Assembly: GCF_032062135.1 (NCBI RefSeq)
Contig: NC_092859.1
Coordinates: 66,144,057-66,208,056, forward strand
Reading direction: 5' to 3'
Source: Pyxicephalus adspersus
Taxonomy: Eukaryota; Chordata; Amphibia; Anura; Pyxicephalidae
DNA length: 64,000 nucleotides
A program made the position numbers and the translations under genes. The notes beneath the pieces are model-generated. The model was not told the DNA's origin. It saw only the letters and a program-made list of their open reading frames with translations, and did no database searches. Below are positions 44,136-52,735 of the stretch, piece by piece; position 1 is the first letter of the stretch, and each line of letters begins with the position of its first letter.

Positions 44136-45857
44136 CCAGGCAGTGCTGAAACTGGTGTCCTTGGGGGAGAAAAGTCACACCACCAGAGAACTCTTGCCCG
44201 CTTTGCACAGAGAGGTTGAGGCTTGGCTGATGCCCTCCTGGCTTGCAAAAGGCAACGTAGTTTGCGACAACGGGGCCAACCTTGTGGCCGAGCTGCGGAT
44301 GGGCTACATAACAGATGTGCCCTGCTTGGCGCACGTACTAAACCTGGTGGTGCAGAAGTTCCTCCACACGTACCCAGAACTGCAGGATACACAGAGACAG
44401 GCTTGCTCCATCTGCAGCCATGTACGCCGATCCCCCACTGCCGCCGCCATGCTTAGCAAGATCAAGCGTCAACAGAGGCTTCCACCGCATAGACTGATTT
44501 GTGATACTGTGACTGAATGAAACTCCACCCTGCACATGCTTCAGCGTCTGCGTGAGCAAAAGCTAGCCATCCGCCATTACATGGTCAGCGTGGTGCATGG
44601 AGGCAGCGGGGCCCTTGGTACAGCCACGCAATCGAGCTATTTTACCAGTGACCAGTGGCTGCAGATGCAGACACTGTGCAAGGTACTGGCCCCCTTTGAG
44701 CAGGCCACAAACATTGTAAGTCGGGAGCAGTCAGGCTGGAGCAATGTCATTCCCATCATCTTTCTGCTTGATAATACCCTGTGTGGCCTGATGGAAAGTG
44801 ACGATGGGAGAGGAGGGGAAGAAATGGGGGAGGAGGGTGAAGGTGACATTATACTCCATAGTGCACAGCCAGCATCAGGAGGAGCAAGAAGGGACACTGG
44901 CCAGCATCAGGAGGTTCAAGAGGAGGAGGAGGAGGAGGAAGATGATTATAATGATGATGATGAGGAAGACCATATTGGGGCTGCTGGACAGGACCCGTCC
45001 TACCCGCATTTGTGCTGTCATGCCCCAGGCATTGTGCAGGCGATGGAACAACAGGAATTTCTTTAGCTTGAAGAGGAGGAGATGGGTGATGAGGAGGAAG
45101 ATGTTTTGGCACCTACTAAGGGACAGGAGGAGGATGAGCCCGAGGAACCCTTCTTTCATATGTGTGTCCACAGATGCCTACGGAAGGACCCCCACATTTG
45201 CAGCATCAAAAACCCAGATGATTACTGGCTGGCCACCCTTCTGGATCACCGCTACAAAGACAAAATGTTACAGTTTCTGCCCAACCCGGCACAAGAGAAA
45301 GAAAAGGTGACCTGCCTGAGCAGAATACTATGCGACCGCCTGTGTGTGGAGTTCCACATTCAGCACAGGGAGCTCAGGCAGACACCCTATCCTCCTGTAG
45401 CGGCGGCAGCAGCATCAAGAGTAGTGGCCGCAGGCCGCACACATCCAAAAGTGTAGGCCAAGGCAGGGGGAATGCCTGACGAAAACTGACGCGGCCACCT
45501 TAAACAAGTGAAATGCAGGGGTATAACTATCGAGAACAGATGAAGCGCATAGTGGTGGTGGTGGTGTTGACGACATCAGTTATGAGACGGTTGCCTGTCC
45601 TGACAGTAGTGACGCCATTCATTTTTGGGTCAACAGGCTTGAAATCTGCCCGTACTTGGCACAGTATGCAATCAAGCTTCTTTCGTGCCCAGCATCCAGT
45701 TTTCTGTCTGACAGGACCTTCTGCCGTTGGCAGAGTGGTGACGGACAGTCGATCACCAGCCGAGATGGAAAATATCAATTGCCTCAGCTTTTTTAAAATG
45801 AACGAAAGGTGGGTTACTAACAACTATCATATCCCCACTGCAGATGTCACTGACTGA
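44136..45857 (+). pseudogene. hAT transposase of copy C, N terminus missing
   Basis: It begins inside the core (SLGEKSHTTRELLPALHREV) and has no BED finger. It continues with VVCDNGANLVAELRMGY, VPCLAHVLNLVVQKFLHTYP, LAPFEQATNIVSREQSGWSN, a very acidic insert (EEEEEEEDDYNDDDEED, about 44915-44970), DDYWLATLLDHRYKDKML (about 45220) and a hATC region in mixed frames (YLAQYAIKLLSCPAS at 45655, RVVTDSRSPAEMENINCLSF, MNERWVTNNYHIPTAD to 45848). Stops at about 44518 and 45064 break it. Compared with copy 1 and copy A, the C-terminal half is the best preserved. Confidence 0.88.
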
Positions 45858-46239
45858 CTGACATGAGGACTCAGTAGGCCAACCAAGATGCCTCTGTGAA
45901 CCCACACTACTCCTGTGCTGAGTCTGTGGCTGCCTATCACCAAACACCCTGTCAGCTGAGCCTGCCTCAGTTGAATTTTTCTGCTACTTATTGCAACGTC
46001 CAGGGGTGATATTCTTTGCTAGTGTGATGCCTGCCATTGTGCCAACTAGCAATTTACTTTACATTTCTGCTCTTTCCGGGAGGCCAACAAACTGCAGATG
46101 AAAACCATTGTCATTGCCTTTGCCTAATTTTTCAGCAAGTATTGCAAGATTGAGGGTTGGCATTCATGTCATCCACTTCATGCTGCAAACTTAGCAATAT
46201 CGCTTACCTTCCTAACGCTTCCGGCACCACAGACCACAG
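45858..46239. other. 3' non-coding part of hAT copy C, before the array
   Basis: No gene. Contains GTTGGCATTCATGTCATCCA-type words. Nothing else recognised. Confidence 0.5.
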
Positions 46240-46870
46240 CAACAGTGCTGGCGCACAAAACATCTTGGCCTGGCCCTTCTACCCAGCTCTAGATGTCAGT
46301 TACCAATGCACTCCATGCTCTGTCACAGGGCCCACCGCCTCATCCTGATGCTGTTGTTGCTGCCGCCTGCCCAGTACTCTATTCACAAAAATGGTATTAC
46401 ACCCTTCTGGGTGTCATTGACGATGCACTTCATCCAGCTCTAGATGCCAGTTACCAATGCCGTCCACACTCCTTCCCAGGGCCCACCGTCTCCTCCTCCT
46501 GCTGTTGCTGCTGCCTGCCAGTACTCCATTAACTAAAATTGTACACTTCTGGATAGCATTAATGATGCACTACACCCAGCTCTAGATGCCAGTTACCAAT
46601 GCAGTCCATGCTCTGTCTGTCTCAGGGCCAACCGGCTCCTCCTCCTGCTGTTGCCTGTCAGTACTCCATTCCCAAAAATTGTATTATACACTCGAGATGC
46701 CAGTTACCAATAAGGTCCCCACTCCATCTTAGGGCCCTCCACCTCCTTCTCCTGCTGTTGCTGCTGCTGCCTGTCAGTCCTCATTCACTAAAATTGTACA
46801 TTTCTGGGTGGCAATGACGATGCACTACACCCAGCTCTCCATGACTCTTACCAATGCGGTCTCCCTGGCG
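46240..46870. repeat. satellite-like units in hAT copy C
   Basis: About five units: CCAGCTCTAGATGCCAGTTA, CCAATGCCGTCCACACTCC, CAGGGCCCACCGTCTCCTCC, TCCTGCTGTTGCTGCTGCCT, GCCAGTACTCCATT. These are the reverse complement of the array in hAT copy A. Because the two transposases also point in opposite directions, the array has the same orientation relative to its transposase in both. No 28S piece was recognised in this one. Confidence 0.85.
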
Positions 46871-47495
46871 ATAGCTGACCAGAGGCCACACACTGCTACT
46901 GCTCTCGCTGACCTACGCTCTGTCTCTGGTCCTCCATCTTTTTGCCTAATGTCACCGCACTACTTGTCCACAACTTTATGGGTGGCATTCCTAACACATG
47001 TCATCCAGGTCAAGATGCTAGCTAGCAATCATTATTATTAATAAACAGGATTTATATAGCGTTAAGATTTTATGCAGTTATGTAAATTCAATAGGGGTGC
47101 GTAAAATAAATAGCAACGTGTTTTCCTGCTGTTTTAACGGCAGAGATTGCTAGTGGGTTGAGTTCACCCTTTCTCAATGTCCTAATGTTTGTGCTGCATT
47201 CTGGATGCTGTCCATTACGCAAAAATCCTAATTGCCTGCTGTCATTTCTCCTGCCATTTTCTGGAAAACCTCAAGGTCTTTTTTAACTTTTGTATTTTTT
47301 CCTTGTTGCCACTGTTCTCTTACACTTACCTAGCAAATTTGGTGGTTCTAACATGTATAGGGACTTTGCTAATAATGTCTAAAGTCGGCCCAATACTTTA
47401 ATGTAATTTGCAAAGTCGATTCGCAATTTTGCAATCCCACCTGAAGTTCGAGGAAATTTTCGCAAGACTGTCAGAGGCCTTCTTGCTCACCCCTA
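46871..47495. other. 3' end region of hAT copy C
   Basis: No gene. From about 47395 it becomes rich in TTCGCAATTTTGCAATC and TTCGAGGAAATTTTCGC words, as in the other hAT ends here, and closes with TTCTTGCTCACCCCTA. Confidence 0.65.
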
Positions 47496-47642
47496 TTGAG
47501 AAGTTCCTGGCTTTGCCCCCTTCCAGATGAAATAGAAAATTTAGTGTGGGGGCATATGACAGCCTAATATCTTAGTATGTAACTGCAAATATCAGGTCTT
47601 TGCTATTCTTAAAACAGTTTTTTCTTTTATTGAGAAGCTGTG

Positions 47643-48652
47643 ATGGCAGAGGCACAAGAAAGTTTCACGTTGTTAGAGTTACTTGCCATCATGAAGTTTT
47701 TGTTTCTCCAGGGAAAGTCAGCAAAGGACATTCACACTGAGATGTCACAAACACTGGGGGAGAAGTGTCCTTCCTACAGCACTGTCAAAACCTGGATATC
47801 TCGTTCCAAGACTGGGAATTTCACATGATGAGCCCTGCAGTGGGTGCACCCCCCCCTCAATTGACCCTGCAAAAAAGATAGCCCAGATACTTGACATCTC
47901 ATGGGAGCGTGTTGGGTTTGTTATCACCACTATCCTAGACATGCGCAAGCTTTCAGCGAAGTGGGTGCCGAAAAGTTTGAACAGTGATTAGAAGAAGGAA
48001 CAAGTTAAAGCATCAAAAGCCGTTTTGGCCCATTTTGAAGCTGCACAGGACTTTTTGGCTAGGTTAGTGACAGAGGATGAATCCTGGCTCCACATCTATG
48101 ATCCTGAAACCAAAAAACAGTCAGAGCTATGGCGCCGCCGCCGCCGGTTCCCACCGTCGAAGAAGTTCCAAGCCCAGAAATCAGCCAAAAAAGTCATGGT
48201 CTCCGTTTTCTGGGACAAAGACGGTATTCTGTTGGTGGACTGCCTACCTCAGGGCTCTACTATCATTGGACAGTATTATGCTTACCTCCTGGACCAGCTG
48301 AAGGAGTCAATCAAAGTCCAAACTCCATGGAAAGTTGACAAAAGGGATAGTTTTTTTGCAGGACAATGTACCTGTGCCCACGTCCAACGTTGTGGCTGCC
48401 AAATTGAACACCCCCGGGTTTCCATTGATCCACCATCTCCCCATTTTACCTGACCTGGCCCCTTCGGACTAATATCTGTTCCCGAATTTGAAGTAACACC
48501 TGAAGGGGCAGAGTGTTGAGGACATTCCTGACGTCAAAGATGCTGAGAGCTAGTTTGCGAATCAACCAAAGGACTTTAATTTGAACCGTCTAGAAAAGCT
48601 GCAACTACGCTGTACCAAGTGCATCAGTTTCAGGGGGGAATATGTTGAATAA
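47643..48652 (+). pseudogene. mariner transposase, broken
   Basis: The start at 47643 gives MAEAQESFTLLELL, then IMKFLFLQGKSAKDIHTEM and CPSYSTVKTWISRSKTGNF (N-terminal helix-turn-helix that binds the terminal repeats). After a frame change at about 47828: SAKWVPKSL, LARLVTEDESWLHIYDPETK (first catalytic D), VFWDKDGILLVDCLPQGSTI, QDNVPVP (second D) and DLAPSD (third D), ending GEYVE and a stop at 48650-48652. All three aspartates of the mariner active site can be found, in different frames. Length (about 336 codons) is close to the usual 345. There is a stop after LAPSD. Confidence 0.9.
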
Positions 48653-48679
48653 ATGTGTATTTCATAACTCTGGCTCTCT

Positions 48680-50770
48680 TCTTTCTTTTCCCAATGATTT
48701 GATGTTTCCAGAAAGGAAAGTCGATATTAACTTTGGTTTCACCAAAAATGCGCCTAGCCTCCAGTATGAGCCAAATGTTCAAAAATAGAAAAAAAAGAAA
48801 AGAAAAAGAAGAGGCTTTTATGGGGCACTTATACACTTTCCAATATAAAACATACATTTTTTATTACATTTTAAATATTAAAAATGTATTAAATAAAACA
48901 GTATTTGAATAATGTATGTAAATCATGTCATAACACTTTCAGTACCATAAAACTTTTTGTACATCTAAAAAGCAGAAAAGTACAAAAATCAACATAGGTC
49001 TCCCTTCCCAATGCGTTTCACCCAAAAGGGCTTCCTCAGGGGAGTATAAGGGACCCCAAAGCAACACTAGAGAAAAGAACAACAAAAAACTATATTTGCA
49101 AAGAAACCAAAAAATACAATGTATTATCAAACTAAAGTCAACACTAAAAAGAAATGGCTTCTAAAGTCATCATATTTTCTTGAATTTGTCACTTACAATT
49201 GATGGCAAGTGTCAGCAGTACTCAAATTCTTTAAAAACATATCAACTGCTGGGAACTGACTGCAGATCCGATTGATAAGGAAATTGATATGTTCTGATGA
49301 AAATAAAAACAATGTGTACCCCAGATTAGTAACCATATATCTGGTGATAAAAAAGGAAATATATCAATATTAGTGAGACTTACTTGCTGTGGCTTGCAGA
49401 AACTCAATTTACCAGATCGATCTTATTAGAGGCATATAGTTACCTAGTGGTTGTCATAAATATCATAGATGGAACTTTTGCAAGAATGTATATAACTCCC
49501 CAACTTAGTAACTATCCGACCACCAGGTGTACTCTCTAAAGACAACATAATATTTTAAATAGATAACTGAAAGATCCAACTTCATATATATCATCTAAGT
49601 CTATGATGCTCAATATCCTCTGAATTTGAAGACATTGGGTTTAACATATGAGCAGATAAGGAAAAAAAAAATATGTGTAGTATTCTGCCTTGTAAGTTAA
49701 TGGATAGCAGAAGAAGGAAAAACGCTATCCAAGCAGTGGTATAACCTATGATCCAAAAATGGGAAGTTCTTGATCAAACACCAGAAACAATAAAAAAGAA
49801 AAAGAAAAAAGGGATGAAGAAATCTTAGACTGACACTCCTTGATATAAAACACCACTGCTAGGGTATAAGCATGTACTTACAGAGGACGTAGGGATAGTC
49901 AGATCAATAGCTCTCCAAACTCCATTGAGTAGTGGTGCTGTGATCAGGAGGTTTAAATATACACACATGACAGGTGATTCGTATAACCCGTTTTTCCGGA
50001 TATGCTCATCAATGTAATCAATTGTGGGTCTATTAGATATCAATGCAAAATGTCGTTTTCCTACAGAATCCAAAAGATATTGAAATCATAAACAGATAAT
50101 TGCAAATAATTTTTAATACAGCTCATGGTCCCTCACCTGGCTTGGAGACATATATCTCCTTTAATTGCCAGGTCCTGGGTATCAGACAAATTGTCCAACA
50201 TCCAAATGAGGGGTATACCTGCAGTCCTCACCACTGAAAAGAGGGGAAGGACCGCATAATAGGGGGGGCGCCTACTATGAAATGATCAAACGCCCTCCCC
50301 TCCCTCTCTAGAGGGATCTAGAGCTCAAAAAAAGGAAAAATGAAAAGATAAAATAGGGTAATATATACTTCAAAGTAAAAGAGTGAAAAAAGGGGGAAGG
50401 GGGAGGGGAAAGAAAACACCCTAGTCAAAGTAAACACTTCCCTTGAACATAACATAGAGGGTCCTTTCATAATTACACAAGTTTCTATATTCTAACATGT
50501 ACTTATAGCTACTCTGTACATAGATATTCATATATTCTATTTATACATTGTCTGTTCAACAAACATAGTCATCACATGAAAGATGGTAACTGACATGTGG
50601 CAGACATTATCATTATAAAAACAAAAACATTATCAGCACCCATATCTGTGTACTTATGATATCAAGGACAGTAGAGCGAAATGTAGGACATAATCAGGAA
50701 AGAGGAATATATGTTTACAGAAAAGGCTTGAAGGACAAGACTTCATTCAAACCAAGTGGTGTCAGAGCAT
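48680..50770 (-). mobile_element. insertion in the mariner, perhaps Penelope-like untranslated region
   Basis: Sequence foreign to the mariner. It contains on the minus strand CCCCTGAGGAAGCCC, GGGTGAAACGCATTGG, a motif common in non-coding parts of Penelope-like elements of frogs and fish as I remember them. A 249-bp minus-strand frame (49825-50073) has no known family. No reverse transcriptase was found, and the ends are not resolved because the surrounding sequence is T- and C-rich. Confidence 0.4.
49015..49039 (-). ncRNA. hammerhead-ribozyme-like core motif
   Basis: On the minus strand CTGAGGA (fits CUGANGA), a short stem AGCCC-TTTT-GGGT, then GAAAC. This order matches the conserved core of hammerhead ribozymes, which are known from Penelope-like elements. 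One unpaired base after CTGAGGA and the unclear cleavage site (ACGCATTG instead of a clean stem III and UH) argue against activity. Confidence 0.33.
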
Positions 50771-50827
50771 TGATATTGAGATTCTTTTCTTTTTTTGCAA
50801 AGCCAGGAACTTCTCAGCACCCCCTCG

Positions 50828-52075
50828 TAAATCTTGGTGGAATCGTTCACCTTGCTCATCACTGACTGCACCAGAGGTTAGAAAGATGACTATGCAGAAA
50901 ATGCACCTTGCTGCTCGTATTGCAACCAGGCATTTTGTAGCTCTCTAAGAGTTTCTGGACAAAATCTGTGTAATTATTTGCCCATGTGTTTCCAAGAAAG
51001 TCTTTGACAATAGCTTTGAATGATAACCAAGGATTCTTTTCGACTTCTGACATTGTCCTGATGAAATGTTCATCTTTGATGAGCTGCCGAATCTGTGGAC
51101 CATCAAACACACTGTCCTTTATTTTTTTATATTACAGGAAAATGCCAAAATGAGTTACTTGTAACAGTCCCCTTCAGTTGGCAAAGCTTTAACGAATTGC
51201 TTCATCAGACTCAGTTTCATGTGCAGAGGTGGAAATATAATATTCATTCTATCAACGGATGGCTCATGTAGAATGTTTGCATCACCTGGTTTTAGGGCAG
51301 ATCTTGAAGGCCAATTCTATTCCACCCAATGCCCCTCACAAGCTCTGCTGTCCTACATGCACAGATATCAGGGATACTGAATGTATTCACGTTGCTGACC
51401 AAGAAGGAAGCATACAATTTTAAGGTCAACTCAGATGACTCAATTGAGTTTGTGATATTGCTCAATGACTCTCTTTGTCTTCATATTCTTCACAAAGAAA
51501 AACTGAATGGCCAGTGGGGACTGACCCAAATATTTTGCCATTGTGAAGGAGGATACACTTTAAGCTCTGCTTTGAGCTATCAATGAATAGTCGCCAGTTG
51601 AGTTATAGCCTTCTTTGATAGTCCCGAATCACGTGCCAAATCACTCAACTCATGCTGATTAAATCCCTTATGAACAGAGTCCTCTTTGATTTCAAACTAT
51701 TCATCATTGTCACCTAGTTCATCACCATAATCATATTCTTCAAGAGAGGGTAGTGTAACGAAAACCGGCACTGGGATTTCATCCGAATGAGCCACTGGGC
51801 GTATAGCCGTTGGTAGACTAGGAAACTCTATGTTACATTTACTTTTCTTGTTAGATCCTGAAGTTTTCACTATACAAAAGTAACAGTCACTGAAATGATC
51901 TCCTGGCTCTCACCAAACCATAGGTATAACAAATAGAATCTTATCACGTGTTCCCTTTCTTCACACCTGTAAACCGTTGACACACTGTTTTATCTTGATC
52001 ACCAAGATTAACTTTGAAATATGCAAAATAGGCTTGCTCTACAAATGTGCTGATGTTCGCCCTTTGACTGGGCAT
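50828..52075 (-). pseudogene. CACTG-element gene (putative transposase), N-terminal and central part
   Basis: The start at 52075 gives MPSQRANISTFVEQAYFAYF and VCQRFTGVKKGNT. Further left, in changing frames: PMVW-EPGDHFSDCYFC, IEFPSLPTAIRPVAHSDEIP, FNQHELSDLARDSGLSKK, VDLKIVCFLLGQQ, DSRACEGHWVE, PPLHMKLSLMKQFVKALP (about 51220), FDGPQIRQLIKDEHF (51110), FLGNTWANNYTDFVQKLLES, SSKVHFLHSHL, and SDEQGERFHQDL at 50865-50830, where the mariner cuts in. The blocks match an unnamed protein family that I recall from arthropods, cnidarians and some vertebrates. The invariant D (DLK), the C-rich turn and the E of SDEHGERFH could be the acidic triad of a transposase (inference). Multiple stops and frame changes; no intron seen. 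Confidence 0.75.
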
Positions 52076-52442
52076 GGTGAAACTGCCACAGATTTAAAAA
52101 AAAGAATCAGGTTCGTTTAGGCATTTACGACTAAAAACAGCAAAGCCAGCATGATCTGAAAGAAAGGAAATCCTTGTGTAAGTAGAAAAATATTTTTTGC
52201 TTATTCACTACGTAGAGCAGCGCACAACCTCTGACAACACTGTCCTGCGTGTAAATGAATATCCTATACAAATCCACTCTACAGTAATCGCATTATTATA
52301 AGCGGTAGAAAAAAAAACCTGCTGTGAAAGAAGAAAAATAACTGCACTTTCAGAATCAGCATACCTATTTTAGTGTAAATAAGTGTAAATGGGCTTAAAA
52401 ATTTAAATCAACAAAAAATGTGTTCAAAATTGTTCCCCAGTG

Positions 52443-52475
52443 TTATTAGCAAAAAGACCAGAGCATGTAGGCCCC
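52443..52475 (+). mobile_element. CR1 LINE fragment, right part of the interrupted copy
   Basis: AGCAAAAAGACCAGAGCATG and TAGGCCCC match 58673-58704 of the other CR1 and continue the 41210-41452 fragment. It is ended by the TTTA/CCTCCTGGGCGG start of a piggyBac-type repeat. Confidence 0.8.
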
Positions 52476-52735
52476 TTTACCTCCTGGGCGGGTTATTTCT
52501 GACAAGATTTAAATGTCTAAAAGCGGTACATTGTCTTTCATTAAAATGTATTTTATATTGTAGGCCTGTAATTCTTAGGCATAACTCACAAAAATATATC
52601 CAATATTTTATAATTGTAATAAATGTAATAATAAACTTTAAATAAAAAACACAAAGATCTGGTAAAATAATAAATCAAAAATAATGAAAGCTGTAATATA
52701 ACTGTACAGTACCATAAATATTATACATATATATA
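52476..52735. mobile_element. half copy of the piggyBac-type MITE
   Basis: TTTA (probably former TTAA) followed by CCTCCTGGGCGGGTTATTTC, then TTTTATATTGTAGGCCTG and TATATCCAATATTTTATAAT, as in 34014-34250. The right half is missing, and CR1 tail sequence follows. Confidence 0.6.

Larger units (their letters stand above)
41824..47495 (+). mobile_element. hAT DNA transposon (copy C) inside the mariner
   Basis: The left end TAGGGATGACCGAGAG and the right end (reverse) TAGGGGTGAGCAAGAAGG are hAT termini. The flanks CTGAGAAG (41816-41823) and TTGAGAAG (47496-47503) form an 8-bp duplication with one change, and mariner sequence continues on both sides. Contents: 5' leader (41824-42165), a second short hAT (42166 to about 44135), transposase (44136-45857), satellite units (46240-46870) and 3' region. 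Confidence 0.85.
41806..50827 (+). mobile_element. mariner transposon, interrupted by a hAT and a Penelope-like segment
   Basis: Ends CGAGGGGGTGCTGAGAAG (41806) and CTTCTCAGCACCCCCTCG (to 50827) are perfect inverted repeats. TA adjoins both (41804-41805 and 50828-50829), as for Tc1/mariner. The left repeat is split after GAGAAG by the hAT at 41824-47495 and resumes at 47496 (TTGAGAAGTTCCTGGCTTTG). The right repeat has the same GCAAAGCCAGGAACTTCTCAG. The transposase lies at 47643-48652. About 2 kb of unrelated sequence (about 48680-50770) was added between transposase and right end. Without insertions it would be about 1.3 kb. Confidence 0.88.
41453..52442 (-). mobile_element. DNA transposon with CACTGGGGAAC termini (CACTA-like, possibly new family)
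   Basis: The left end CACTGGGGAACGAATTTTTT and the right end (reverse) CACTGGGGAACAATTTTGAA are inverted repeats. Both also share ATTTTTTGTTGA after a small length difference. The element is inserted in a CR1. Comparison with the intact CR1 at about 58670 suggests a 3-bp duplication TTA (left copy now ATA). CACTG ends and a 3-bp duplication resemble CACTA/EnSpm elements. Its only visible gene runs on the minus strand from 52075 to 41673 and is split by a mariner. Without later insertions the element would be about 2.0 kb. The superfamily placement is inference. Confidence 0.72.

Noticed and set aside
44875..45171. Frames rich in D/E, or on the other strand L/I runs, around 44.9-45.1 kb
   Set aside because: The acidic run is an insert in the hAT transposase (GAGGAGGAG and GATGATGAT repeats). 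The hydrophobic run is its shadow on the other strand.
49825..50073. Possible small gene (82 codons, minus strand)
   Set aside because: No recognisable family, no conserved neighbour, and it lies inside an insertion in a mariner. Kept only as part of the unassigned segment.
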